Assembly (NCBI GenBank): GCA_964597315.1
Contig: CAZQXD010000008.1
Span: forward strand, 40,109 to 104,108
Direction of reading: 5' to 3'
Source: CAZQXD01 sp964597315
GTDB lineage: Bacteria; Pseudomonadota; Gammaproteobacteria; Competibacterales; Competibacteraceae
DNA length: 64,000 bases
The translations under genes and the position numbers were made by a program. The notes beneath the pieces were generated by a model. That model was not told where the DNA came from. It saw only the letters and a list, made by a program, of their open reading frames with translations, and did not search any database. Within the stretch, counting starts at the first letter, position 1. Each line of letters begins with the position of its first letter. Shown here one piece after another: positions 7,913 through 16,208 of this stretch.

Positions 7913-9703
7913 TTAGTAGACGCGCTTCTTGGGCGGGAAGTACTCGACCTCGTCGCTCAGGGTATAGGTATGCACCGGTCGGTAGTCGATCTTCACCGTC
8001 CCATCCGGCTCCAGCCAAGTCAGGGTGTGCTTCATCCAGGTCACGTCGTCTCGCTCCGGGTAGTCCTCCCGGGCATGGGCGCCGCGGCTCTCCTGGCGAT
8101 TGTGGGCGGCCCCGATGGACACCACCGCGCAGCCCAGCAGGTTGTCCAGTTCCAGGGTTTCCACCAGATCGGAGTTCCAGACCAGGGAACGGTCGGAGAC
8201 TTTGACGTCCTCGAAGGACTGGTGGATGCCCTGCATTTTCTGGATGCCCTCGGCCATGACCGGACCGGTGCGGAACACTGCGGCGTGGTTTTGCATGGTG
8301 CGCTGCATATCCAGGCGGATCTTGGCTGTGGGGCTGTGACCCTTGGCGTCGCGTAGTTTATCGAAACGGCCCAGCACGGCGTCCACCGAATCTTTGGGCA
8401 GGGTCTTGTGCTGCTGGCCGGATTTGATGACCTCGGCGCAGCGGATGGCGGCGGCCCGGCCAAAAACCACGATATCCAACAGGGAGTTGGAACCCAGGCG
8501 ATTGGCTCCATGCACCGACACGCAGGCGGCCTCACCAATGGCCATCAACCCCGGCACTACGGTATCGGGGTTGCCGTCGCGCAGGGTCACCACCTCGCCG
8601 TGATAATTGGTGGGGATGCCGCCCATGTTGTAGTGGACCGTGGGCAGCACCGGGATCGGCTCCTTGGTCACGTCCACGCCGGCGAAGATCTTAGCGGTCT
8701 CGGATATACCCGGCAACCGCTCGTGGAGTACGTCGGCGCCTAGGTGTTCCAGGTGCAGATGTATATGGTCTTGCTCGGCGCCGACCCCCCGGCCTTCGCG
8801 GATCTCCATCGTCATGGAGCGGCTGACCACGTCCCGAGAAGCCAGATCCTTGGCGTTGGGGGCGTAGCGCTCCATAAACCGCTCGCCCTTGGAGTTGGTC
8901 AGATACCCGCCCTCGCCCCGGGCGCCCTCGGTGATCAGACAGCCAGAGCCGTAAATACCGGTGGGGTGAAACTGGGTGAATTCCATATCCTGGAGGGGCA
9001 GCCCGGCCCGCAGCACCATGCCGTTACCGTCGCCGGTGCAGGTATGGGCGCTGGTGGCGGAGAAATAGGACCGGCCATAGCCACCGGTGGCCAGCACGGT
9101 CATGTGGGCCCGAAGAACATGCAGGGCGCCCTCGGCCAGATCCCAGGCCACCACGCCACGGCAAGCGCCGTCCCCGTCCATGATCAGGTCGGTGGCGAAG
9201 TATTCGATAAAAAACTCCGCCTGGTGTTTCAGGGACTGTTGGTACAGGGTGTGGAGAATGGCGTGACCGGTGCGGTCGGCCGCCGCGCAGGTACGTTGGG
9301 CCTGGCCCTCGCCGTAGTTGGTGGTCATGCCCCCGAAAGGCCGCTGGTAGATGCGCCCATCCTCGGTGCGGGAGAACGGCACCCCCTGGTGTTCCAGTTC
9401 GATTACCGCCGGCACCGCCTCCCGGCACATGTATTCGATGGCGTCCTGGTCGCCCAGCCAATCCGAACCCTTGACCGTGTCGTACATATGCCAGCGCCAG
9501 TCGTCCGGCCCCATATTTCCCAGTGAGGCGGACATGCCCCCCTGGGCCGCTACGGTATGGGAGCGGGTGGGGAAGACCTTGGTGATACAGGCGGTGTTCA
9601 GGCCCTTCTCGGCCATGCCGAAGGTGGCCCGCAGCCCGGCCCCGCCGGCCCCCACCACCACTACATCGTATTTATGCTCGATAACCTTGTAATCGCTTGT
9701 CAT
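7913..9703 (-). CDS. sdhA: Succinate dehydrogenase flavoprotein subunit
   Basis: This 596-residue catalytic subunit of complex II oxidises succinate to fumarate. It shows the dinucleotide-binding GAGGAGLRATFGMA motif, the FAD-attachment His in RSHTVAAQGGMSAS, the capping-domain substrate segment QFHPTGIYGSGCLITEG and the family end YTLSDEVEYFPPKKRVY. Length and order are standard. The gene begins 6 bp after sdhD and is followed by sdhB, sdhE and ygfX, so the flavoprotein and its flavinylation factor are produced together. Confidence 0.98.
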   Translation of the reverse strand: MTSDYKVIEHKYDVVVVGAGGAGLRATFGMAEKGLNTACITKVFPTRSHTVAAQGGMSASLGNMGPDDWRWHMYDTVKGSDWLGDQDAIEYMCREAVPAVIELEHQGVPFSRTEDGRIYQRPFGGMTTNYGEGQAQRTCAAADRTGHAILHTLYQQSLKHQAEFFIEYFATDLIMDGDGACRGVVAWDLAEGALHVLRAHMTVLATGGYGRSYFSATSAHTCTGDGNGMVLRAGLPLQDMEFTQFHPTGIYGSGCLITEGARGEGGYLTNSKGERFMERYAPNAKDLASRDVVSRSMTMEIREGRGVGAEQDHIHLHLEHLGADVLHERLPGISETAKIFAGVDVTKEPIPVLPTVHYNMGGIPTNYHGEVVTLRDGNPDTVVPGLMAIGEAACVSVHGANRLGSNSLLDIVVFGRAAAIRCAEVIKSGQQHKTLPKDSVDAVLGRFDKLRDAKGHSPTAKIRLDMQRTMQNHAAVFRTGPVMAEGIQKMQGIHQSFEDVKVSDRSLVWNSDLVETLELDNLLGCAVVSIGAAHNRQESRGAHAREDYPERDDVTWMKHTLTWLEPDGTVKIDYRPVHTYTLSDEVEYFPPKKRVY

Positions 9704-9709
9704 GTATCC

Positions 9710-10090
9710 CTAGCCTCCGAAGGCGATGCGCAGGACGGAGAAAATGGCCATAGCGCCCAGCACCACCATGGTGAATTTGACGACCATCAGGGCGGCGAAT
9801 TTATAAGGCTTGTGGTGGACATAATCCTCGATGATTACCGCCAATCCCAGGGCGCCATGCCAGAAGGTCACCCCCAGGAACAGCACCAGCATCACGGCGT
9901 TGAAGGGCCGACCAATCCAGTGGATCGCCTCAAGATAGCCAGCATGGGACACGGATACGACAGCATAGACAAACCACAGGGTCAGGGGCACCAATGCCAG
10001 TGAGGACAGGCGTTCGGCCCACCAATGGCCGGTTCCTTCCTTGGCGGAACCCAGACCCCGGGCGCGGGCAAGCGGTGTGCGCAGATTCAT
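9710..10090 (-). CDS. sdhD: Succinate dehydrogenase membrane anchor subunit D
   Basis: This 126-residue protein starts at the ATG at 10090, preceded by GGGAGAG. It has three transmembrane segments (about residues 30-50, 60-84 and 96-122). Between the first two is the loop with HWIGRPFN, and the second ends in the heme b/quinone region FWHGALGLAVIIEDYVHH. It anchors SdhAB to the membrane with SdhC. It lies 14 bp after sdhC and directly before sdhA. Confidence 0.92.
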   Translation of the reverse strand: MNLRTPLARARGLGSAKEGTGHWWAERLSSLALVPLTLWFVYAVVSVSHAGYLEAIHWIGRPFNAVMLVLFLGVTFWHGALGLAVIIEDYVHHKPYKFAALMVVKFTMVVLGAMAIFSVLRIAFGG

Positions 10091-10104
10091 GGTTGTTCTC
10101 TCCC

Positions 10105-10491
10105 TCAGGGCGCGGCGATAAGCCAGGTCAGCAGAGTACAGACCGCAGTGGCGATCATCACGGCCTTGCCGGACTTGTAGACAGTGGAGATCTCGAACCC
10201 GAGTCCTGTATCCCAGAACAGATGGCGGATGCCGTTGAACAGATGGAAATACAAGGCCCCGGTCCACAGGAACAACACCAACTGGCCGAGCATGGAACCC
10301 AGAACATGGTGGGCGTTTTCATAGGCTTCGGGGCCGGAGGCGGCGGCGATCAGCCAGTACACCACCAACCCAGTGCCTGCGGCCAAAGCAGCGCCGGTGG
10401 CCCGATGGGTGATGGACAACATGGAGGTTAGCTGGGGTTTATAGTAAGGACCGATCATGAACGGCGACAGCGGCCGCTTATCCGTTGCCAT
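10105..10491 (-). CDS. sdhC: Succinate dehydrogenase cytochrome b556 subunit
   Basis: This 128-residue first gene of the sdh operon contains the family signatures MLSITHRATGAALAAG (quinone site) and YFHLFNGIRHLFWDTG (heme-ligand helix), within three membrane segments. With SdhD it binds heme b and ubiquinone. The start follows GAGGTGG at good spacing. A TTGACA hexamer lies upstream on the same strand, see the promoter entry. Confidence 0.94.
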   Translation of the reverse strand: MATDKRPLSPFMIGPYYKPQLTSMLSITHRATGAALAAGTGLVVYWLIAAASGPEAYENAHHVLGSMLGQLVLFLWTGALYFHLFNGIRHLFWDTGLGFEISTVYKSGKAVMIATAVCTLLTWLIAAP

Positions 10492-10515
10492 AAAGTTCCA
10501 CCTCGTCTCATTGTG

Positions 10516-10544
10516 AATTGAAAGGACGTATTTATTGTTGTCAA
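10516..10544 (-). promoter_or_regulatory. Candidate sigma-70 promoter of the sdh operon
   Basis: On the minus strand a perfect -35 hexamer TTGACA (10544-10539) is followed after 17 bases by TCAATT (10521-10516), a weak -10. It lies about 25-50 bp before the sdhC start, in the AT-rich part of the leader. The spacing is ideal but the -10 matches only half of the consensus, so this is a candidate only. Confidence 0.35.
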
Positions 10545-10673
10545 ACTAGGGTTTTGGCTGGGTAGGCCGTATCTTAGCATTGTTGCATCGCAACTACGAA
10601 ACGGCTACAAACCCACCCTCTGAGTTTGAGGACGAATCGGATTCATCACAAACCGTAGGGCCGAAACAACTGT

Positions 10674-10835
10674 TCAGAAATCAATGCAACGTCCGGCTTT
10701 CTCCCAGTCGCCGTAGCGGGTGGGTTCCGGTCCCTTGGGTCCACCGACTTCCTTTGGCCGTGGTTCGGCACGGTCGTTGGGGATGGTGGACGGCTCGGCC
10801 TCGGGCTGGGGTTGCCGTGGCGAATTTTTATTCAT
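10674..10835 (-). CDS. SDHAF4-like (DUF1674) succinate dehydrogenase assembly factor
   Basis: This 53-residue protein lies just upstream of sdhC on the same strand. The ATG at 10835 follows AAAGGTGA at proper spacing. The N-terminal half is a low-complexity Pro/Glu-rich tail; the C-terminal half reads VGGPKGPEPTRYGDWEKAGR and ends CIDF. That is the signature of the DUF1674/SDHAF4 family (GGPxGPEPTRYGDWE...GRxxDF). SDHAF4 binds flavinylated SdhA and protects it before it joins SdhB in mitochondria and alphaproteobacteria; the same role is inferred here. With sdhE, ygfX and ygfZ this places several complex II or Fe-S maturation genes within about 6 kb. Confidence 0.85.
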   Translation of the reverse strand: MNKNSPRQPQPEAEPSTIPNDRAEPRPKEVGGPKGPEPTRYGDWEKAGRCIDF

Positions 10836-11024
10836 CGGACTGTCACCTTTATAATTCGGGCCGGCGGGAACGCGGCCGCGACAGATGAGTTCCCAAAGAC
10901 ACGCGGCGCCTTGATGGTTTCAAAGGCCGCCGCAGGTAGTGCCCGCATTATGCAGATGGAAATTGTTCGGCGCAACGCAAGCAACTCCTGCCTCCATGGC
11001 AGATAACCCTTAAGAGGCGTGACC

Positions 11025-12071
11025 ATGACAGCGGATTGGACTGACTTTCTTACCCAGGCGGGGGCGGTGTTCGACGACGACCGGGTACTCAACTTCGGCG
11101 ATCCAGTGGCGGAATCCCGGGCGGCCCTGGAGGGCGAGGTGTTGTGCGATCTGTCTCATCTGCGGCTCATTCGGATTCAAGGAGAGGATGCCCAGGGGTT
11201 TTTGCAGGGCCAGTTCACCAACGATGTCCGCCGCATCACCCCGGAGCGTAGCCAACTGGGAGCCTGGTGCAGCCCCAAAGGGCGGATGATGGTGAATTTC
11301 CGCCTGTTTATCCGTGACGACGGCTATTATCTACGCCTGCCAGGAGAACTGCTGGCGCCGACTTTGAAACGGCTGCGGTTGTTTGTGTTGCGCAGTCGGG
11401 TGAAGCTAGAGGAAGCCCATGTACTGATTCACTTCGGCCTGTCTGGGCCTCGGGCGGCGAAGCGCCTCCAAGAGAGCCTGGGAGGCATTCCGACTCAGGC
11501 CGATGGCGTGTTCCACGACCAGAGCCATACAGTGATCCGCCTGCCTGGCGCCACACCCCGCTTTGAGATTTACGCGCCTGTCCAGGCCACCAAAACCCTG
11601 TGGCTAAACCTCGCTTCCCACGCCCGCCCGGCGGGGGCGGAGGTCTGGCGACTGTTGGATATCCGGGCAGGCTTGCCCACCGTGTATCCAGCCACGACCG
11701 AAGTTTTCGTGCCCCAGATGACCAATCTGCACCTGCTGGACGCCGTGAGCTTCAAGAAAGGCTGTTACAGCGGCCAGGAGGTAGTGGCGCGCACCCAATA
11801 CCTGGGCAAGCTCAAGCGGCGCATGTTCCGGGCCAGGGTGGCCGGTCCTACCCTACCCCGGCCCGGAGATGAGCTGCACTCGCCCCTGGCCGGGGAAAGC
11901 CAAGGGGCGGGACGGGTGGTGGACGCCGCCCCCCATCCAGACGGCGGTTTCGAGCTGCTGGCCGTGGCCTTGATTGACTGCGCCGGGCGGGATGCGCTGT
12001 ATCTGGGCCGGGATGGACCAAAGTTGGAACTGGAGGCGCTGCCCTATGTGTTCGAGACACCGGAGGGCTGA
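11025..12071 (+). CDS. ygfZ: tRNA-modifying / Fe-S maturation protein YgfZ (folate-binding, GcvT-like)
   Basis: This 348-residue protein starts at the ATG at 11025, seven bases after AAGAGG; a GTG two codons earlier is less favoured. It shows the GcvT-like fold segments FLQGQFTNDVRRI and AWCSPKGRMMVNFRLF and the diagnostic KGCYSGQEVVARTQYLGKLK motif with its conserved Cys. YgfZ uses tetrahydrofolate and helps maintain certain Fe-S enzymes such as MiaB; its mitochondrial relative (Iba57) supports 4Fe-4S assembly. It is divergent from the SDHAF4-like gene and the sdh operon, a common gammaproteobacterial arrangement. Confidence 0.92.
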   Translation: MTADWTDFLTQAGAVFDDDRVLNFGDPVAESRAALEGEVLCDLSHLRLIRIQGEDAQGFLQGQFTNDVRRITPERSQLGAWCSPKGRMMVNFRLFIRDDGYYLRLPGELLAPTLKRLRLFVLRSRVKLEEAHVLIHFGLSGPRAAKRLQESLGGIPTQADGVFHDQSHTVIRLPGATPRFEIYAPVQATKTLWLNLASHARPAGAEVWRLLDIRAGLPTVYPATTEVFVPQMTNLHLLDAVSFKKGCYSGQEVVARTQYLGKLKRRMFRARVAGPTLPRPGDELHSPLAGESQGAGRVVDAAPHPDGGFELLAVALIDCAGRDALYLGRDGPKLELEALPYVFETPEG

Positions 12072-12081
12072 GATGTCTTGA

Positions 12082-12174
12082 ACGATGCGGTTCGCGCCTC
12101 ACCGCATCCTACCGCTTCACCGCCCTACGAAGGGCTAAGAAGTAGGCTGTGGTGAGCTTCGCGAACCGCATCAT
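12082..12174. repeat. Intergenic palindromic repeat element
   Basis: The spacer between ygfZ and cysNC holds an imperfect hairpin about 90 bp long. Its outer arms GATGCGGTTCGCG (12084-12096) and CGCGAACCGCATC (12160-12172) are perfect complements. An inner pair CTCACC (12098-12103) and GGTGAG (12151-12156) extends the stem, and the loop contains CCCTACGAAGGGC. The word pattern (GATGCGGTTCGC / ACCGCATCCTACC) looks like a mobile intergenic repeat. It lies after the ends of two convergent genes and might also act as an mRNA-end hairpin, although no T-run follows. Confidence 0.6.
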
Positions 12175-12214
12175 TGTTTGGATTGACAACCAAGTCGGTA
12201 TTTACCGATCAGGT

Positions 12215-14122
12215 TCACGCCTCAATGATCCCTACCTGCCCTAGATAGGCCAGCACCTGCCCGGCGGCATCTTCTGGGGACTGGACCTGGGTCTCTAGGC
12301 GCAGCTCCGGGTTTTCTGGGGCCTGGTAAGGGGAGTCGATGCCGGTGAAGTTTTTCAGCTCGCCCCGGCGGGCTTTTTTGTAGAGACCCTTGGTATCCCG
12401 CTCCTCGGCCACGGCCAGGGGGGTGTCCACGAACACTTCGATGAACTCCCCTTCCTCCATCAGGCCCCGGGCCATCAACCGTTCGCTGCGAAACGGGGAG
12501 ATGAAGGACACCAACACGATCAGCCCGGCATCGGTCATCAGCCGCGCCACTTCCGCTACCCGGCGGATGTTCTCCACCCGATCGGCCTCGGTGAAACCCA
12601 GGTCCTTGTTCAGGCCATGACGGATGTTGTCCCCGTCCAGGAGATAGGTATGCCGACCCAGGGCGTGGAGGCGTTTTTCCACTAGATTGGCGACCGTGGA
12701 CTTGCCAGCGCCAGATAGGCCGGTGAACCACAGCACGCAGGGCTTCTGGCCCTTGAGGGCGGCGTGAGCCTGCTTGTTAACATCGATGGCCTGCCAGTGA
12801 ACGTTCTGGGAGCGGCGCAGGGCGAAGTGCAACAGGCCCACCCCCACGGTGCCGTTGCTCAGCCGGTCGATGAGGATGAAGCCGCCCGTGTCCCGGTTCT
12901 CCTGATAGGCGTCGAAGGCCACGGGCCGGTCCAGTTCCAGGCCGCATACCCCGATTTCATTCAGTTCCAGGGTTTTGCCCGCCAGACGCTCCAGGGTGTT
13001 GACGTTGACCTTGTATTTCAGGGGGGCGATGGTGGCGGTGACGGTCTTGGCGCCGATCTTCATGAGATAACTGCGACCCTGGAGCAGGGGCTGATCGCTC
13101 ATCCAGATCAGGGTGGCCTCGAACTGGTCGGCCACCTCCGGGGGGCTGTCTGCGGTAGCCAGCACATCCCCGCGACTGACGTCGATCTCATCGCTCAGGG
13201 TCAGGGTCACGGACTGGCCGGCCACCGCCTGCTCCAGGTCGCCGTCGTGGGTGACGATCCGCGCCACCCGGCTCTCCCGGCCCGAGGGCAAGGCCCGGAC
13301 CCGGTCTCCGGGGCGGACCAGACCCCCGGCGATGGTGCCGGCGAAGCCCCGAAAATCCAGATTGGGCCGGTTTACCCACTGTACCGGCAGCCGAAACGGC
13401 AGTCCCCGGAGGCGCTCCTCGTCCACCTCCACGGTCTCCAGATAGCCCATCAGGGTCGGCCCGTGGTGCCAGTGGGTGCGCTCGCCCGGGGTGGTGATAT
13501 TGTCCCCCTTCAGTGCCGACAAGGGGATACAGGTGATGTCCTTCAGGCCGATACGCTGAGCGAAGGCCAGATAGTCTTCCTGAATTTCCCGAAACCGCTG
13601 CTCCGAGTAATCCACCAGGTCCATCTTGTTGATGGCCAACACCACATGGCGGATACCCAGCAGGGAGACCAGATAACTATGGCGGCGGGTCTGGGTGAGT
13701 ACGCCCTTGCGGGCATCGATGAGGATCACCGCCACATCGGCCGTGGAGGCCCCGGTCACCATATTGCGGGTGTACTGCTCGTGGCCGGGGGTGTCGGCGA
13801 CGATGAACTTGCGCTTGTCGGTGGAGAAAAACCGGTAGGCCACGTCGATGGTGATGCCTTGTTCCCGCTCTGCGGCCAGCCCGTCCAGCAGCAGCGCGTA
13901 GTCCAGGTCTCCGCCCTGGGTGCCCACTTTCTTGGAATCTGTCTCCAGGGCGGCCAGTTGGTCTTCGAACAGCATCTTGGATTCGTACAGCAGCCGACCG
14001 ATCAGGGTGCTTTTACCGTCGTCCACGCTGCCGCAGGTGATGAAGCGCAGCAGGCCCTTGTTTTCGTGGGCCTTGAGGTATTGCACGATGTCCTGGGCAA
14101 TCAGGTCCGAGACATGGGCCAT
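12215..14122 (-). CDS. cysNC: Bifunctional sulfate adenylyltransferase large subunit / adenylylsulfate kinase
   Basis: This 635-residue fusion has an N-terminal CysN GTPase and a C-terminal CysC kinase. The GTPase part (about 1-430) shows the P-loop CGSVDDGKSTLIGRLL, the DTPGHEQYTRNM switch and NKMDLVDYSE. The kinase part (from about 455) shows the P-loop FTGLSGAGKSTVAN, LLDGDNIRHGLNKDLGF and the APS/PAPS-binding KNFTGIDSPYQAPENPEL end. CysN with CysD makes adenylylsulfate (APS) from sulfate and ATP, driven by GTP hydrolysis; CysC phosphorylates APS to PAPS. Its start overlaps the cysD stop by one base. A second, unrelated-type ATP sulfurylase/APS kinase fusion lies at 52078-53790. Confidence 0.96.
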   Translation of the reverse strand: MAHVSDLIAQDIVQYLKAHENKGLLRFITCGSVDDGKSTLIGRLLYESKMLFEDQLAALETDSKKVGTQGGDLDYALLLDGLAAEREQGITIDVAYRFFSTDKRKFIVADTPGHEQYTRNMVTGASTADVAVILIDARKGVLTQTRRHSYLVSLLGIRHVVLAINKMDLVDYSEQRFREIQEDYLAFAQRIGLKDITCIPLSALKGDNITTPGERTHWHHGPTLMGYLETVEVDEERLRGLPFRLPVQWVNRPNLDFRGFAGTIAGGLVRPGDRVRALPSGRESRVARIVTHDGDLEQAVAGQSVTLTLSDEIDVSRGDVLATADSPPEVADQFEATLIWMSDQPLLQGRSYLMKIGAKTVTATIAPLKYKVNVNTLERLAGKTLELNEIGVCGLELDRPVAFDAYQENRDTGGFILIDRLSNGTVGVGLLHFALRRSQNVHWQAIDVNKQAHAALKGQKPCVLWFTGLSGAGKSTVANLVEKRLHALGRHTYLLDGDNIRHGLNKDLGFTEADRVENIRRVAEVARLMTDAGLIVLVSFISPFRSERLMARGLMEEGEFIEVFVDTPLAVAEERDTKGLYKKARRGELKNFTGIDSPYQAPENPELRLETQVQSPEDAAGQVLAYLGQVGIIEA

Positions 14123-15021
14123 TAGAAGTACCCCTCTTGCTTTTTCTTTTCCATGGAAGCGGCGGAGTCGTGGTCGATGACCCGCCCCTGGCGCTCGGAT
14201 GTCCGGGCCAGCAGCATCTCCTGGATAATCTGTTCCAGGGTGTCGGCCCCGGACTCGATGGCCCCGGTGAGGGGATAGCAGCCCAGGGTGCGGAAGCGCA
14301 CATTGCGCAAACCGGGTTGCTCCCCGGGGTCCATGGGCATGCGCTCATCGTCCACCATGATCAGGGCGCCGTCCCGCTCCACCACCGGACGCTTGGCGGC
14401 AAAGTACAGGGGCACGATGGGGATGTTTTCCAGGTAGATGTATTGCCAAATATCCAGCTCGGTCCAGTTGGACAAGGGAAACACCCGAATGCTCTCCCCC
14501 TTGTGCTTGCGGGCGTTATACAGCCGCCACACCTCCGGGCGCTGGTTCTTGGGGTCCCAGCGGTGCTGGGCGGAGCGGAACGAGAAAATCCGCTCCTTGG
14601 CCCGGGATTTTTCCTCGTCGCGCCGGGCGCCTCCAAAAGCCGCATCGAAACCGTACTGATCCAGGGCCTGCTTGAGTCCCTGGGTTTTCATGATGTCGGT
14701 ATGGATGGCCGAGCCGTGTACAAAGGGGCTGATATTCATGGCCAGTCCCTCGGGGTTGATATGGACGATCAAGTCCAAACCCAGGTTCTTGGCGGTATCG
14801 TCCCGGAATCGGATCATCTCCTGGAACTTCCAGGTGGTGTCCACGTGCAGCAGGGGGAAGGGCGGCGTGGCCGGGTAAAATGCTTTCATGGCCAGGTGCA
14901 GCATCACCGAGCTGTCCTTGCCGATGGAATACAACATCACCGGGTTGTCCGCCTCGGCCACCACTTCCCGCATGATGTGGATGCTCTCGGCCTCAAGGCG
15001 CTGTAAATGGGTCAGCCTCAT
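14122..15021 (-). CDS. cysD: Sulfate adenylyltransferase small subunit
   Basis: This 299-residue PP-loop enzyme is the adenylating subunit of the CysDN ATP sulfurylase. The PP-loop is visible as MLYSIGKDSSVMLHLAMKAF, followed by HVDTTWKFQEMIRFRD, GARRDEEKSRAKERIFSFR and the C-terminal RQGRVIDHDS. Its stop overlaps the cysNC start, so the two subunits are made from one transcript. It is divergent from the gene interrupted by the IS element at 15302. Confidence 0.97.
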   Translation of the reverse strand: MRLTHLQRLEAESIHIMREVVAEADNPVMLYSIGKDSSVMLHLAMKAFYPATPPFPLLHVDTTWKFQEMIRFRDDTAKNLGLDLIVHINPEGLAMNISPFVHGSAIHTDIMKTQGLKQALDQYGFDAAFGGARRDEEKSRAKERIFSFRSAQHRWDPKNQRPEVWRLYNARKHKGESIRVFPLSNWTELDIWQYIYLENIPIVPLYFAAKRPVVERDGALIMVDDERMPMDPGEQPGLRNVRFRTLGCYPLTGAIESGADTLEQIIQEMLLARTSERQGRVIDHDSAASMEKKKQEGYF

Positions 15022-15301
15022 GTCATCATGACCTTCGTAGATAAGTCATAGTCCCTCAATATATCCAGCTTCGCGCCCGGGACATGGGGGCGGCAGGGTG
15101 CGCGGCTTTTGGGCCTGGGCCGGCCGCGCGGGTCAAGCTAAAAATCCAGCCGGGCACTTTATCAGGCCGACCACCCTCCGGGCACCCCTCCGGGAAGCAT
15201 ATCGGGAACGAAGGCCCGATCTTGACACCCTCCCCTGCCCGGGGGCGGCCACCGGGACGAATTTGCTACTATCGCCGTGAATCATTTCCGGGAGAGGCCC
15301 C

Positions 15302-15316
15302 ATGACGATTTCAATA
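15302..15316 (+). pseudogene. Original 5' end (five codons) of the secreted-protein gene cut by the IS element
   Basis: An ATG at 15302 with a strong GGGAGAGG upstream opens a frame MTISI that runs into the IS at 15315. If the IS and one TA dinucleotide are removed, the frame continues exactly into the ATG at 16209 and gives an intact 125-residue protein. The IS therefore split the gene after codon 5, leaving the native ribosome binding site on the left side. Confidence 0.75.
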
Positions 15317-15331
15317 GACCTCTTGAAAAAG

Positions 15332-15688
15332 TCATGCTGCCAGGGCGATTTCGAAGTTATGGATCGCTGCGATTAAGTTGAAACGCAATCCAAATCGTCG
15401 CCGCCGATTGCGGTAGCGACCGGCCAGGATGCGAAACCGCTTCAGGGAGCGGATGACATGCTCGACCCGAATCCGCATCGCCGCGTGCAGACGATTGACC
15501 GCCCGTTGCGCCGGACTCAGGGGTCGGCCTGGGCTCGCCTTGAAGGGCAAATAGGCCTGAGTCTGCTCGTGTTGGATACCCTGGTAGCCTTTGTCGAACC
15601 AGTGCGGCAGGCACACCGAGACCTGCCGAGGATGCCCCTGAAAGACCTTCAGATCGTGGACGCGACCGGGGGCGAAGGCCGTGGCCAA
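15332..15688 (-). CDS. IS5-family transposase, downstream frame (OrfB)
   Basis: Read from its first ATG this frame gives 118 residues, but the natural product is the fusion with OrfA through the A8 run at 15770-15777. It supplies the second catalytic Asp (HWFDKGYQGIQ) and the Glu (RIRVEHVIRSLKRFRI) of the DDE triad, plus the basic C-terminal end. The stop codon lies at the inner edge of the left inverted repeat. The region between 15688 and 15777 is open in this frame and reads as transposase. Confidence 0.8.
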   Translation of the reverse strand: MATAFAPGRVHDLKVFQGHPRQVSVCLPHWFDKGYQGIQHEQTQAYLPFKASPGRPLSPAQRAVNRLHAAMRIRVEHVIRSLKRFRILAGRYRNRRRRFGLRFNLIAAIHNFEIALAA

Positions 15689-15714
15689 TATCTCCTTGGA
15701 CTTCAGGTCAATGC

Positions 15715-16164
15715 TCAGTTGCGCCTTGAGCGTGTGGTCCTTTTTCTTGCCACTGTAGTGATGGCGCTGTTTTTTTTGGGCCGCTCAATCGGGGTCTCCG
15801 TGGCATCGACGGCCACCGCCGGACTCTGGGCGCGGCGACGTTGCACCCGCTCACGGCGCTTGGGCAGATGAAAGCGCGGATCGGCCAACAGGCGCTCTTC
15901 AACCCGCTGAATCAGTCGACACACGGCCGATTCACCTAGCCCCGAGTCCACGCCTAACTGCAACTGGGTCCGGTAGTCATAGTGATAGAGCAAGGTCAGC
16001 AGCAGTTGGTCTTCCAACGGTTTCTTGGGCGGGCGGCCCGGCTTGCGCTTTCGCTGTTCGGCCGCCCGCAGGGCCTCTAGCATCGCTTCGAAGGTCGCTG
16101 GCTCCACACCACAAGTGCGACGAAATTGATCGGCCGGTAGGTTTCGAAGGTTTTCATAGCTCAT
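15715..16164 (-). CDS. IS5-family transposase, upstream frame (OrfA)
   Basis: This 149-residue frame holds the N-terminal helix-turn-helix part (RPPKKPLEDQLLLTLLYHYDY, cited in part; GESAVCRLIQRVE) and the first catalytic Asp in AVAVDATETPIERPKK. It then runs into a stop in a basic tail (RKRTTRSRRN). At 15770-15777 the minus strand reads CCC followed by eight A and CAGC. A -1 slip there replaces the tail with KKQRHHYSGKKKDHTLKAQL, which is the normal continuation of this transposase type. The frame is therefore probably the zero-frame product of a programmed frameshift. Confidence 0.8.
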   Translation of the reverse strand: MSYENLRNLPADQFRRTCGVEPATFEAMLEALRAAEQRKRKPGRPPKKPLEDQLLLTLLYHYDYRTQLQLGVDSGLGESAVCRLIQRVEERLLADPRFHLPKRRERVQRRRAQSPAVAVDATETPIERPKKNSAITTVARKRTTRSRRN

Positions 16165-16208
16165 ACCTATAGTACTGAGGGTTCATCGCTACTTTTTCAA
16201 GAGGTCTA

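Larger units (their letters stand above)
15315..16208 (-). mobile_element. IS5-family insertion sequence with 18-bp perfect terminal inverted repeats
   Basis: The 894-bp element is bounded by TAGACCTCTTGAAAAAGT (15315-15332) and its exact complement (16191-16208). A TA dinucleotide at each outer end can be read as a 2-bp target duplication. It encodes a transposase in two frames on the minus strand joined by an A8 slippery run. The DDE residues and the two-frame layout are typical of the IS5 family (groups that use -1 frameshifting). Both ends are intact, so the copy may be active or recently arrived. A short derivative with matching ends lies at 20645-20726. Confidence 0.9.

Noticed and set aside
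7022..8356. Long plus-strand open frame (444 codons) opposite sdhB and sdhA
   Set aside because: It is antisense to two certain genes, has biased GC-driven composition and no ribosome binding site or family resemblance.
10580..10888. Plus-strand frame of 102 codons upstream of ygfZ
   Set aside because: It is the complement of the SDHAF4-like gene, which has a clear signature and ribosome binding site on the minus strand.
12764..14125. Plus-strand frame (453 codons) opposite cysNC
   Set aside because: Antisense shadow; repetitive Gly/His/Gln composition typical of such frames.
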